Source: Helianthus annuus
Lineage: Eukaryota > Streptophyta > Magnoliopsida > Asterales > Asteraceae
Assembly: GCF_002127325.2 (NCBI RefSeq)
Contig: NC_035435.2
Coordinates: forward strand, 110,714,517-110,778,516
Reading direction: 5' to 3'
Length of the DNA: 64,000 nt
This document shows, one piece after another, positions 13,466-25,207 of the stretch (position 1 is the stretch's first letter; every line of letters begins with the position of its first letter). Below the pieces are notes generated by a model. That model saw only the letters and a program-made list of their open reading frames with translations, made no database searches and was not told where the DNA came from. Made by a program: the position numbers and the translations under genes.

Positions 13466-13805
13466 CTTTATAAAAAGGTTGGTTAATATGTATGAATTAT
13501 ATCCTACTCCATACTGATATTTAAAAAGTAGTATTTAGACTACTCCTTACAAATCAAAACACACATTGTAAGCAAAGATTATAGTTAGCAGCATAAAACA
13601 TAGTTTATAATACAAAAAAGTAAACCACATTACGGTTTACTACAAAATCCAAGTTCATAAGTTACCAACATCTAACACATACATAACCATTGTTTCAGTA
13701 GTTAACACTTACCAACAACCACCCAACTTCAAACTTGTTCTTACTTAAGTACATACCAAAAACATACATTCACTTAAACATCAAAAGATAAAGAGTTGAA
13801 AGGAG

Positions 13806-16800
13806 CTAGGTGTTAATCCTAGATGGCTTCTTCCGAGTTCTGTTACTTGAAGATAGTTCCCCAGCATTTTGAACTTCAACCTCCTGCAACGAACGTTTAC
13901 CATTGTGACTAGTACCTGAATCCTTCTCGGCTTCGACAACGGAAGAGTCGGCGGTAACAGATACAACATCCTTGAATTAAATCACAAAACAACTACTAAG
14001 GTATCAAATAAGGTAATATAATCTACGGACAATCAGAAACGAAACTATAGAATCCATATTCACCTTTGAAATTGAAGCACCGGCCATCTGTGAGGATTCA
14101 GATAATTGAACAACTTTGAATTCTGAACCTTCTTGACTAAACACCTAATATCAAAATATTACCAAAAGAAATTCAGCTAAGTTATTTAAACTACAAAAAT
14201 TAGAAACCAAAAACAAATCAGTATAAGATATCCCAAAAGCCTTACCTCATCAGCAACCTCAAGAGCATTACCATTACTAGCAACCAATTCAGCAATTATC
14301 TCCGGATCATCACATACTTTTTGGTAGGGGTGTGCACGGTTTGGTTCGGTTCGGTTTTTTGACAAAATCAAAACCGAAACCGAAATGTCGGTTTTCGGGT
14401 TTTAAAAACCGTTCGGTTTCGGTTTTTTTCGGTTTCGGTTTTTCGGTTTTTACGTCGGTTCGGTTCGGTTTTTCGGTTATTTCGGTTTTTGGAACAAAAT
14501 TATGTAAGATTCAAAAAATAAAAAGTATAATTTATATTATAACAATCTTTTTATATGTTTACATTTAAGTTATTATAGTTAACCTCTTTAGTTAATGTTG
14601 TTTAAATACCCCTTACCTTCTAATCTATTTTTATGTTTCTTCAAAGTTTTTATTAAATTTAATTTTTATATTAAATTTTGTTATATCTTATAGGTAATAA
14701 TAAATCATTTCAGTTATAATGTGTTAATTATAAACACTTAACATCTAAGAATAAATTAACATTTTCTACTAGCATTGGGTTAAACACTTAAACAATTTAA
14801 ACTTTAACATAAAAATATATGGATTGTAACTTATCGGTTCGGTTCGGTTTTTTCCGGTTATTGAAAAAGTTTATCCGAAAACCGAACCGAATTTTTCGGT
14901 TATTAAAAATCCGAAATCCGAACCGTCGGTTTTTGTTTCGGTTCGGTTTTTTCGGTTCGGTTATTTCGGTTTTCTTGCTCACCCCTACTTTTTGGATAGT
15001 GTAAACGTGGTATTCATGGTTAAGGTTGTAATCAGAAACTTCAATTTTAAAAGCCAACTTCTTTTCGACCAACCGTGATATTTCATGTGGAAAACTTTCA
15101 GTATCATCCGCTTCAGTTGGCGTTCCCTTATATCACTCGCAGTTGAACCAACGAGCTTGATTACATCTTTATCAAACATCACAAAAGACACACTACCGGT
15201 TTCATCTTGAACTCTCAAATGTACCTTGAACTTGTAATAAATAGTAATTAAATTAAAGTCCAATTGTAGGAAGTAATAAACCTAAAAAGCAACATTAGCT
15301 TACTTAGTGGTTATCGATGTGCATTCTTTATCGCATTTTGGGCAAACCAATGAAGTAGGTGACAGATCCATGACCTCATCAGAAATGGTTTTAGCGTATT
15401 GTAAGTATTCAGTTTTAGTCAACACCTTCTTGTTACAGTTTCGACATGCCGGATAAAACCACCCATAGTTTTCTTGAACAATTTTGATCGTTGCAACTAC
15501 CACACACGACATTACCTATAACATGAAAGATAAAGCCTTTTTAACATACTCAACTAATAAAACATAGAAAACAGTAAAGGGAAATTAAATGCCTATGTAT
15601 GTATATAGAAAAATTCATACGCTTTCAATCTCGATAATTTCATCAACGTGTCTCTTAGGAGTCTCAATCAGAAATTCTTGACGGACTGGAAATACACTCT
15701 GGGATGAAAGTATGGTTTGAGAAGAAGAAGCACCAGCTTCAAATTGTTTCACTAAAAGCCTATAAAAATAAAAACCCGATTAGTGTTAATACTCACACTT
15801 GTATTAATAAAAACATGAAAAATAACAAATATACTTCAGTGATAGTACCTCCTACGAAGTTCATTAACCTCATTGATTGTTGAGAAACAGTCGAGTTCCA
15901 AATTTATCATTCTGAACAGTATATTGTCCTGCATGTAACAATATACATATACAACAAATCATTACAAGTGTCTACAGAAATAAGAAAATGTTCTTAAAAA
16001 ATGTAACAAATAACAACTTGGAAACACTAAAGTATGTGAATCAGTCAAATGTAAATTACCCTGCCACTTCTTAATCTTCACATGCTGAAAGACAGCCATG
16101 ACATTCTCATTCGGATTGTTTTGTAACAAAAAAATCATTAAATTGTCGTGCATATCCATTCCACAAAGTACAACGAACTACTTCTCCACTACAAGAAAAA
16201 GATAAAAAAAAACAGCATTAAAAGTTCCACCAAAATATATACTTTCTATTAAAACAACACTAATAATGGCAATGATCTACTCTTTGTTTGTATTAAATGC
16301 AATGAAGAATGTTATATATAAAACAACCTAATCGTTGGTCTAGTAAAATCTTATGTATTAAATAAGAACAATCATTTAATGGATATTAACTACAATCATT
16401 TATGTATTAAATAAGAACAATAATTTAATGTATAAATACAATGATAAGACACAAACAAATTATATAAATGGCAAAGTAGAATTTACTGCACATCTTGAAG
16501 ATCCAAATTCATCCTTTTTTTTCATGAGGAAAGATTTCCATATCGGAACACCAGACAACAGTTCCAGCAACATCTAAAATGACAAACATAGAAACAGTAA
16601 TCAGATTCGAAATACAGGCAAAATATATATATCAGACTATTAGAAACATTCATACCAACAGTTAGCAGATTCTTTCCTTCTCCTTTAAGAATTTCTGAAT
16701 GTGCCATGAAGTTAAATTCGTAATCAACACCTTCCCAACCATTAGCATGTGTAACAACCGTACAACGATAAAAGTTAATCTTGTAACCATGATTAACAAC

Positions 16801-17761
16801 TTTGTAGGCATCAGTGTTTTCTCTAACACCAAATCTGGATAGAATAACAACTTCATTCTCGTGAAGTTGTGAGATAAACACAGGTATCAATGGAGCCTTA
16901 ATACCTGCCAGAATTTTACAACCCTGGCCAAATAAATGAAACGAGATACCTTAGAAACAAAAAAACAAACGGTAACTCAAAAAAAATATAAAACATACTC
17001 AACTATGGTAACATATGAAAAAGAAAAAAACAAAGAATATTCATGTATTTTTTTATTAGGCCTAACACTAAAACAAAGAAACAATTACTAACATACCATA
17101 GCATCAGGGATACCTAACACTAAATAACACTAATCTCTTTCATACTAAAAACATATAACTTGTTTTAAACAAAAATAAATTACATAAAACACGAAACACT
17201 TTCAAAACAAAAAAAAAAAAAAACAAACAGCAACTCACAACAAACAAACGAACAACAGCAACTCACAACAAACTTCTATCAATGATCAATAACCAACCAA
17301 ACAATATTCATCTTTCTAGGGTTTATATCGAACCTTAAACTACAGAAAACACAAAATATCTAACTGTATAACACAAAACACAAACCTAAATTACACAAAA
17401 CACAAACCTCTATTACACAACCACATCTGAGAAACTAAACACAAACCCAAAATCAGGCGGATTAGATAACCACCTCTGTATAAACCCTAGAACAGTATAA
17501 TAAGAGAATCACAGTTCACAAATACCGCGGAATAGATAACCATCTCTGTATAAAACCTAGAACAGAAAAATAAAACAATAAACACTTCACAAAAACTAAT
17601 ACCTTCTCATCGAGCAATATGAGGTCCATCCGAAAGGACTGAACCCATTTACGGATGATTTGACACTTGATATTCCACATATCTTTCGAGGGATTCAAAT
17701 CATCTATGAAACTGAGTGACAAAGATGGTGATTTACCATCGGATTTCTTTGCCGATGACAT
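13806..17761 (-). pseudogene. RPA1-like (replication protein A large subunit) gene of the Helitron, interrupted
   Basis: OB-fold single-strand DNA-binding protein of the type carried by plant Helitrons, presumed to bind the single-stranded transposition intermediate. Exon 1 is 17603-17761 (start MSSAKKSDGK, then the DUF223-type first OB fold); exon 2 is 16656-16923; exon 3 starts at 16573. The joins are in frame. Later exons contain a CTLWNGYA OB-fold segment (about 16180) and the C-terminal RPA zinc-finger domain (15300-15512, with CRNCNKK and CPKCDKEC pairs) that leads into FKVHLRVQDETGSVSFVMFD. The tail ends in a basic stretch with stop TAG at 13806-13808. Damage: a frameshift at a T-run near 16138, another near 15120, and a 663-bp hAT MITE inserted in an exon between the codons for TIQK and VCDDPEII. 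It is in the same orientation as Rep/helicase and was probably transcribed from the element's 5' end. Confidence 0.85.
14325..14987. mobile_element. hAT MITE inserted in the RPA-like exon
   Basis: Terminal inverted repeats TAGGGGTGTGC and GCTCACCCCTA are flanked by a perfect 8-bp target duplication CTTTTTGG (14317-14324 and 14988-14995). There is no transposase. Both subterminal regions are filled with tandem CGGTTCGGTTTTT-type motifs, inverted relative to each other. The 8-bp duplication and TAGGG ends are typical of hAT superfamily non-autonomous elements. Confidence 0.9.
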
Positions 17762-18099
17762 TCTTCAACTTGAAGCTTTTTGAATCCAGAAGAAACAGAA
17801 ACCCTAGAAATCGCCAGAAGTTAGAAGAGAGGAGAAGCAAGTTTGAAGAGAGAAGAAAGAGAGAAATGGGGTTGTTATTTTGAATTGAGAAGAAAGAGAG
17901 AGTTGATTTGATTAGCTCTGATGTGCATTAAACGGCCATACAACTCCCCATGCAATTCAAATTTGCCTCCTAAAAAATTTAGTTTCTATATATTAAAAAA
18001 ATCAGATTTTAATATTTATATATACAATAAATAAATCGTAATTATGACATCAGCGAGGACTACGTGACATACCTGAGAAGTTGACACGTAGACATTTCT

Positions 18100-18136
18100 A
18101 TGTCATCATCTAAGCTCTCTTAATAGATAGTATAGA
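18100..18136 (-). other. Helitron 5' terminus
   Basis: On the minus strand the sequence reads A then TCTATACTATCTATTAAG from 18136 inwards. TC at the 5' end after an A, together with the TCTATACT start, is characteristic of plant Helitrons. Confidence 0.88.
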
Positions 18137-18509
18137 TTAACTTTCCCTATTTTACCTATTGTTTGGCTGTTTTTAATTACCTATCCCTGCTAGTCTTGGA
18201 CCTCGTCCCTCCTGCCCCAGGCCAGCCCAACCACATTTGACAAATGATTTAAAAAACTGAGGCCTTATTTAATTGGTAGCCAAAGCCCTAGCTTTATTTG
18301 ACTTGGGCTTGGTCTGACCCTATTTATGTTTACTTGTTTTACATGACTTTTGACTGATTCGACCCACTACGAACCAATTTTTTTTATACCGATATAAAAT
18401 GATTAAAAAATTAATCATTGTTCGTCACGTTGCTCTCTGTTTCGTAACGAATAATTAGATCATTCTGATCGTTGTTTCAGTCAACTTCAATTCAATCGCA
18501 GGTGATCTA
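18137..18509. other. Upstream region of HVA22k
   Basis: Non-coding region between the Helitron end and the HVA22k start codon. It probably holds the promoter and 5' untranslated region. I see no decisive TATA box or known element. Confidence 0.4.
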
Positions 18510-21500
18510 ATGGCGTTTCTGGGATCTAATTTGCCCACTGAGGTAATCGAACCTTTTAACTCCTTTATCTCCAATAGGTTAGGGTTTATGAGTTTATCCT
18601 TCTAGAATTAAATTATAATAATTACTTTTATATACATAAATACTAGGGTTTGAGTGTTTTATTGCCTTGAGGATGTTTAATGTTGAGTTTGGGTATCTTT
18701 CTGGAATTAGTTTTAAGTACTTTGATAACTAGTTTATGCAATAACTTGTGTTAAATTTGTATGTATGTCTTTCATGGCCTTATGATCTTGTAAATTGTGT
18801 GCACTTTTTTGGGTGACTGTGAGAACCTGTAACTCACAGACCACAGTTTCGCGGCTATAGCGTGCTACGTAGCGATGCGTGCCCGTATGGCGGTTAGCAA
18901 TGCCTGTTAGGGTTTTTTGTTTCCCGATTGAAAAAAAGAAGCGTATTTAGATGATTAGTGATAGTGTATTTTAGCTATTTTTGATAAGATATACATGTAA
19001 AATATTTCTTAAATTTTCTACTACTTTATTGCTAAACATGAAATAGAGGGCGCTATTTCGTTGTTGTCGCTACGTAGCATATAGGTAGCTTGTTGTTGTT
19101 TACCGCTATTCGATGTTGACAACTATGAACCAATGAGACTAGGTAAAACATAGCTTGTGCGGCCACGTGGCTTTCTAGGGTTAAATGTAGAAAACCAGTG
19201 GAAGCTAGATTCGAACACAAGAAGACCTTTGCCAGGGGCTCTATTATTAACTTTCTACTTCGATGTGTGGCCCAAAGCTTGGTTTTGAAAAGTGCAAATG
19301 AGACGGGCGCACTAAGGCGCAAGCCCTTGCGCTTCTGACTGCTTGAGGCGGGTACACGAGGCGTCTCTTGTACGTGAGGATGTTGTACATACAGTTTTTT
19401 AGGCCGTTCAGATAGATTAATTTTTATATTAAATCATATATAGAGCTTGTTTATATCTAAATTTGGGGTACGTAATGATATAAAACTCATGACATTTATA
19501 AAAAAATTTATATAAATACCTTGCGCCTTGCATACGTTATGCGTCGTGCTTTGCGCTTCTGCTTCGGAACTCATTGCCTCAATGTGCCTCTTGCTTTTGT
19601 AAAACCAAGGCCCAAAGTTGAATTCTCATTATAAGTATTATTATATATTAACTAAAGCAATTAGATTGAAATCGTTGAATCAGTGGAATTGGTTTTGTTG
19701 TATATTATGATCATCCTTGTGGGTTTTTTTTATATAATCGAGTTTTTTCCATGTATATGGAAGATTACATATTTACATGCATGGTTAAATGCAACCACTC
19801 ATTCCATTGAACCCTTGTTGAAGGGTTTTAGGGTTTTAGTTTTTTTTTAAGTGTTCCAGATTTGAAAACATTATTTATAGATATTGTAACTTTTTTTAAA
19901 ATATGGTACCCGGTGATGGAAACCCCAGATTCTGTCACAAAAGTTTATTTTTCTCCCTTTTTGATATTGCAAATTATTTTATGAAAACTAAGTTATATGT
20001 TAAATAAAAAAAGGTTTTGTGAGAGAGAACCTGGATTTTAGCACTTGTTACCATCATCTTTTAAAATGAAAAAAAAAATGCATTATTTCAGTTTATTTTA
20101 TTCAAATTTACAGTTCTTTTTAAGTTATGTCTTTTATGCCTTGATTATCTGTACGATGGTCAACACTCCACGTGTTCGGGTCAACAACTCAGTATGATGT
20201 ATAAAGTATAATGATCATCAAAGTTTACCAAACTCGGGCATTGTCTCTATTGGAGGAGCCCTATCCCACATTGAAAGAATAAGACCTTCCGGTTGTATTA
20301 ATAAGATCTTGGGTTACTCCCTCTATCACCAATTGGTTTTAGAGTGGAACCCCATAGACTTCAATATGGTATCAGAGCCACGGCTCTATGTCAGCTCCGG
20401 TTAAGGCCACGTGTACACCTCTTGATAGACCGAGTTACACGTGCGGGAGGGTATTGGAGGAGCCCTATCCCACATCGAAAGAATAAGACCTTCCGGTTGT
20501 ATTAATAAGATCTTGGGTTACTCCCTCTATCACCAATTGGTTTTAGAGTGGAACCCCATAGACTTCAATATGGTATCAGAGCCACGGCTCTATGTCAGCT
20601 CCGGTTAAGGCCACGTGTACACCTCTTGATAGACCGAGTTACACGTGCGGGAGGGTATTGGAGGAGCCCTATCCCACATCGAAAGAATAAGACCTTCCGG
20701 TTGTATTAATAAGATCTTGGGTTACTCCCTCTATCACCAATTGGTTTTAGAGTGGAACCCCATAGACTTCAATAGTCTCGCATTACTATGGTGATGCACA
20801 TTGTTATTGACATGTTACCAGCTACTCTGTTCTATACATTCGTCTAAGCTGATTTATAATTTGTTTCACTGATGCAGGTTGGTTTGAAGTTGCTTCTTGT
20901 CCCCCTTGATTCCAACATTGTAATCCGAACAGCATGGTAAGCTTTGAAATGAGGCCGTTTGACCATTCTCCAGCAGTGTATTTGTTTTGTCATCTGGATA
21001 AGATGTATCATTGCTCATCACAATTGTAAATAGAACAGGAAAACGCTTCTTTCCATAAGTAGCTCTAGACTTGTTATCTGACATGTTGGCACTTCAAATA
21101 TACGTGCTAGTTTTTTTTTCTAGTATAACACGTAGGGCTGCAAACGAACACGAACAAGACCTTGTTCGTGTTTGTTTGTTAAGAAATAAATGTGTTCGCG
21201 AACTGTTCACGAACACTTATCGAACGAAATTTTATGTCCGTGTTCGTTTGTTAAGGAAATGAACTTGTTCGTGTTCGTTTGTGTTTGTTTGTTAATTTTA
21301 GACAACGGACAAAAACGAACGTTAACGAACACAAATGAGCACAAAATAATGTTCATGAACACAAATAGAAACAGACGAACACAAACAATCGTTCCCAAAC
21401 AGAATATATAATACACTAACACTTATTAGATATTTAATTTGTCGGAATTTTAAAGTATTTAAATAAATACAAAAATTAAAAACACTAATGAACTATCAAA

Positions 21501-23290
21501 CACAAACGAACACGTTCACGAACATAAACGAACGAACACGACCTCTGTTCATGTTTGTTCATTTAACTAAACGAACGAAATTTCTTGTTCGTGTTCGTTT
21601 GTTTAATAAACAAACGAACATAAACAAACTTCCCGCCAAACGGTTCACGAACTGTTCGCCGAACGTTTGGTTCGTTTGCAGCCCTAACACGTAATATTGT
21701 TGTGCAGCTGTTCTGTGGGAATAGCTTTACCTGTTTACTCCACATTCAAAGCGATAGAGACGAAAGATCCAAACGAGCAACAAAAGTGGCTTTTATACTG
21801 GGCAGGTAATCAACGCTATGAACACTTTTATATTTATACTGATAATATTTTTTATGATTGTAATACATCTCTCTCTCTCTCTCTCTCTTATAATGATATT
21901 AATTGGTTGCAGTGTATGGATCATTTAGCGTTGTAGAAGTGTTTGCAGACAAATTTATATCCTGGTATAATCTGTTACACAAATATTTTTCTCGGATTAA
22001 CTGTCCGCGCTCTCAATTTGGTATCTACCTTTTGAATCTCAAAGGATCTCCTTGTGTATCTTTTTCAGGTCACCACTTTACTATCACATGAAGCTTGCAT
22101 TTCTTGTTTGGCTTCAGCTTCCGACCACCAATGTAATCAACTCTTTAAAGCTATTTTTTATTTCTTTTGGTTTTACGGGTCTGGCCCGCTAGAGATATAA
22201 CCCAACTCGAGTCGACCTACTCATACGTGGGGTGACATTTCTACTTCTACGTTTTTCTGTTTCCCCTTTTCACCTAATTTTTTCACACTCGCTGGATTAT
22301 GATTCCTTAGCTTATGCTAAATGCTGTGATTCTCTACAGGGGGCTAAGCAATTATACATGAACCATCTACGCCCGTTCTTTATGAGGCATCAAGCTAGGC
22401 TTGATCATATCACAGGGTGGTTCTACAGCGAGGCGGTAAATCCTCTTCCTGTTTGTTTTGGTCGCCTAATGAACTGTTTGGTGCGGTTATCAAAACGATA
22501 CTAAAGTTAATTTGATATAGGCTTGGAACTTTGTGCTTGCTGAAACTTAAATCATTAAAAAGAAAAGGGTTATTTTCTATTGAACAGATTTAAAAGATTA
22601 AAGATCTACTTTATAGTTTCCGAATATCCGTTTTCATATTTCATTACCGTGTGACCACAAGTTAACAACTAACAAGGAAGCATTTTCAGGGGAAGTTCAT
22701 TAGTGCTCACGAAGCTGAATTTCAATTTTTGAAGACGGTTATGATGAAGATTCTGACGTCAGGTATAGCATGCTTTTGCTTATTCAGTTATTTGTTACAA
22801 AAGTGCTATATTGTTTGCAAAATTTTACGAAGCCAAGCATGAAAAGTGTAGAAAAAAGCAGGGTCTGATGGGTTGAGTAAACCGGTAACGGGTCATTTTT
22901 AGTACCGGTCAAAACTGGTCGGCTCGAGTTGTGCTTGACACACAGCCATTTTTTAGTAATATATATCGTCACAGTGAAAATATAAAGATAACCCGAATCG
23001 ACCTGTTTGTATGTAATTTAGTTGAAGTTGCTACCTACAAATTAAGAAGCTAATAACTCTTCATTGATACATCTTATGTATTTCTTTCTGTCTGCTTTTG
23101 ATCAGTGAAGCAATTGGTCAACGGTAGCAATCAGCCTGCCACAACTCAAGAGGGGAGAGGAAATACCGTTCCGAGAGATCAAGTGGAGAGCTCTAGTTCC
23201 GTGGATGCCACTCATGGTGCTGCTGCTAATACGGATGATGACGATGATGATGATGATGATGAATATGTTTCTGTCTCGCCATCTTCTTAA
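18510..23290 (+). CDS. HVA22K: HVA22-like protein k (TB2/DP1/HVA22 family)
   Basis: Membrane-shaping protein of the TB2/DP1/REEP/HVA22 family, thought to act at the endoplasmic reticulum and vesicle membranes; HVA22 itself is an ABA- and stress-induced plant gene. Eight exons (18510-18542, 20878-20936, 21708-21805, 21913-21964, 22069-22132, 22340-22435, 22690-22762, 23106-23290) join in frame with GT..AG borders and give 219 residues, close to the roughly 200 of the Arabidopsis k-type protein. The start MAFLGSNLPTEVGLKLLL, the CCSVGIALPVYSTFKAIE segment, LLYWAVYGSFSVVEVF and YYHMKLAFLVWLQLP match the family core, with hydrophobic hairpin segments between about residues 20 and 105. The C-terminus holds an Asp-only run followed by EYVSVSPSS. 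Introns 1 and 2 contain a MITE, a three-LTR miniature retroelement and another MITE; none touches an exon. No reading-frame damage is seen. Confidence 0.92.
19278..19609. mobile_element. hAT-type MITE in HVA22k intron 1
   Basis: Ends CTTGGTTTTG and TAAAACCAAG are inverted, and the flanks carry a perfect 8-bp duplication GCCCAAAG (19270-19277 and 19610-19617). The interior is rich in GCGC/GGCGC motifs and non-coding. Confidence 0.8.
20248..20774 (+). mobile_element. TRIM-type miniature LTR retroelement with three LTRs and two internal domains
   Basis: Three copies of a 119-bp LTR (20248-20366, 20452-20570, 20656-20774; ends TATTGGAGG..CTTCAATA) are separated by two 85-bp internal segments. 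Each internal segment begins directly with TGGTATCAGAGCC, the classic primer-binding site complementary to initiator tRNA-Met, and ends with a purine-rich GTGCGGGAGGG tract before the next LTR. The array is flanked by the 5-bp duplication GTCTC (20243-20247 and 20775-20779). There is no coding capacity. The array lies in HVA22k intron 1, in the sense orientation. The three-LTR form is expected from unequal recombination between LTRs. Confidence 0.9.
21134..21684. mobile_element. hAT MITE in HVA22k intron 2
   Basis: Ends AGGGCTGCAAACGAAC and GTTCGTTTGCAGCCC are inverted, with the 8-bp duplication TAACACGT at 21126-21133 and 21685-21692. The body is filled with CGAACA/TGTTCG repeats in both orientations and has no real coding sequence. 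The right end lies about 20 bases upstream of the exon 3 acceptor. Confidence 0.9.
21868..21889 (+). repeat. (CT)n microsatellite
   Basis: Run of CT dinucleotides in HVA22k intron 3. Confidence 0.95.
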
Positions 23291-24077
23291 TCTTTGAGTA
23301 CCTTAAAATTGTTATGTTAAATTAGTTTCTTGAAGTCACTTAGACAACGTTGATGTGTATAACGTATTTACGAAAGACAATAGCAGTGGTAACAATGTTT
23401 TAAAAACAGCCCTCGGGAAACAGTGACGGAGGTGCCTTCAATGCGATGTGTTTAAATGGTTAAAACCTTGAGGACTCAACCGGGTTTTGAGTCCAGAGTT
23501 TGATCACACTGGCTGGAACCAGTCTTGACTGGATATGCCTGGTGAGTAAGGACCAGATGAGTTGAAGAATCAAGAATCTGAACATGAGGTTGGATGTTAC
23601 TAATTTTTTTATTGGGTTATGTTTTATTCTAACATGTCAAATAGGTTATAGGTATATAGAAAATATGTAACCATAACACTTAGCCTTATAGTTGTCTATA
23701 AACACACCACAAACCTTATAGCTGTCTATAAACACACCACAAACCTTATAGTTTATAAAATATAAACACACCACAATAAGTAGCAAAACAGGGTACGAAA
23801 TATCATGCGTCTCCATTTAGTAAGTTATGTTGGCTTCTCTCTGACAGCCCATTACGAGCTCTCTATTACGCGATCATTTGATTACATGTGAAATTTCACC
23901 TTTAGACCATAGTGTGGAGGGGCATGGAAATAGGGTGTTATGCGACTGCCACGTCAATACGTGTCAGAAAAGTGGCGTGATACAAAAAAGGGATGAGTAG
24001 AACGGGGCGTGAAAAGGTGACGTTATTCGACACGCAGCACAAATTTCTTATTATCATTTTATATTTATAAATTATAT
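23291..24077. other. Intergenic region after HVA22k
   Basis: Contains the likely 3' untranslated region of HVA22k, a 30-bp tandem repeat (listed separately) and sequence with no coding potential. The segment near 23400 (AATGTTTTAAAAAC, CTCGGG) resembles an old hAT fragment but has no partner end. Confidence 0.4.
23684..23776 (+). repeat. 30-bp tandem repeat, about three copies
   Basis: A unit beginning CCTTATAGTTGTCTATAAAC starts at 23684, 23714 and 23744. The first two copies are nearly identical and the third is degenerate. It is non-coding. Confidence 0.85.
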
Positions 24078-25207
24078 ATCTATACATATAATAAAGTAAA
24101 CCAATAGTGGACACGTGTCATTCATTGGAACTATCTATTTTTTTGTTTTCCCGCCTCTTTTTCTCCTATTTTTATATAATTAAATATATCCATTATCTCC
24201 TATTTAATTATAAATACTTATTTTTATAATTAAAAATATTCATTATATAGATATTAATAAATGATAAGACTAAAATTCAAAGATATATAAAAATAATCTA
24301 TTCACTTCACATAAAATTATCTTTAAATTATATAAAGAGTTAATTACATACTTTGTGCAAACCACAGGGACTAACTATGTAATTAACTCTTATATAAATA
24401 AAATATTAATACATGTGATTTTCAGTATTATCCATCGACTTTTTTTAACGAGTTAATTATATAGTTAGTCCCTGTGGTTTGCACAAAATAACAGACTTAG
24501 GTACTAATAGTTTAAAATCACCTTCTAGGGTATTAACTTTTCATTTTGTAACATTTGGACTAACTATGTAATTTTTTTTAACCCTCTCAACCTCACTTAT
24601 TTACATGACATATATTATTCCTACATACTTTTGTATATTCTTTTAGCTAAGAAACATCTGAATAATCTATCTATATAATTAATACAAATGGATCGTTTTG
24701 TCAATCAATATATTGATTAATATAACGGGTTATTTATTAATAATAATTTCAATGATTATTGCTCTATAATTATTTTATTTCTTTTTTTTTGCTTGTCTCT
24801 TATATATTTAATATTTTTTTCTTAAATCTGTCTTTTATTTTTTTGCTTATTAATAACTATTTAATATTACATTGATTCAATCACGTATAACACACAAGTT
24901 TCTAACCTATTAATAAAAAAATAAATAAAGTAAAATGTTATAACTTATGTAATACACAAGCATCTAATTTAACTTAATAATAAATAAAAAACAAAGTAAA
25001 ATGTTACATCAAAGTACATTTTTTTTCTAAAAACATATATTGATAATTGTGTGTGTTAGTTGATTGCATTATTCGTATTTAAGTCATCTAATACACGTGG
25101 TTATTCAATCTTGCAATGTACGGGTTTTTAAAGATGTAACTTTTTTATTACTTAGTATATAAAATTATATTTATTCAGCCCGTGTAATACACGGGGTTCT
25201 AACCTAG
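24078..25207 (+). mobile_element. Non-autonomous Helitron, 1.1 kb
   Basis: Starts with TCTATACATATAATAAAG preceded by A. Ends with a 7-bp hairpin (CCCGTGT, AAT, ACACGGG at 25179-25195) followed by GTTCTAACCTAG and then T. The 5' heptamer and the 3' hairpin stem match those of the 14.9-kb Helitron in this window. The interior is AT-rich and non-coding and contains an inverted pair of segments with the phrase CCCTGTGGTTTGCACAAA (about 24340-24490), probably older nested DNA-transposon ends. Confidence 0.85.

Larger units (their letters stand above)
3242..18136 (-). mobile_element. Helitron, 14.9 kb, both termini identifiable, coding genes decayed
   Basis: On the minus strand the element starts at 18136 with TCTATACTATCTATTAAG. 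It ends at 3242 with an 8-bp hairpin (ACCCGTGT, loop ATTC, ACACGGGT) followed by CTTACAACTAG. The base before the 5' TC is A and the base after CTAG is T, the A|T insertion site expected of Helitrons, with no target duplication. Inside lie an RPA1-like gene (13806-17761) and a Rep/helicase gene (6743-12674), both in the element's orientation, and a B3-domain gene (5173-6269) on the opposite strand. This is the gene content of autonomous plant Helitrons plus one extra gene. Both replication genes carry frameshifts and stops, so this copy is probably no longer autonomous. A hAT MITE is nested at 14325-14987. Confidence 0.9.

Noticed and set aside
14332..14568. Gly/Phe-rich small protein
   Set aside because: It is translation of the tandem CGGTTCGGTTTTT motif of the MITE.
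18830..19130. Possible further MITE in HVA22k intron 1 (GCTACGTAGC motifs)
   Set aside because: CTACGTAGC-type motifs occur near both sides but I could not find paired ends or a target duplication.
20367..20400. TGGTATCAGAGCC as a possible tRNA gene
   Set aside because: It is the complement of a tRNA 3' end (primer-binding site), with no cloverleaf around it.
20248..20774. Regular direct repeats with spacers, superficially array-like
   Set aside because: The units are LTRs and internal domains of a miniature retroelement, with primer site and target duplication; not a CRISPR array.
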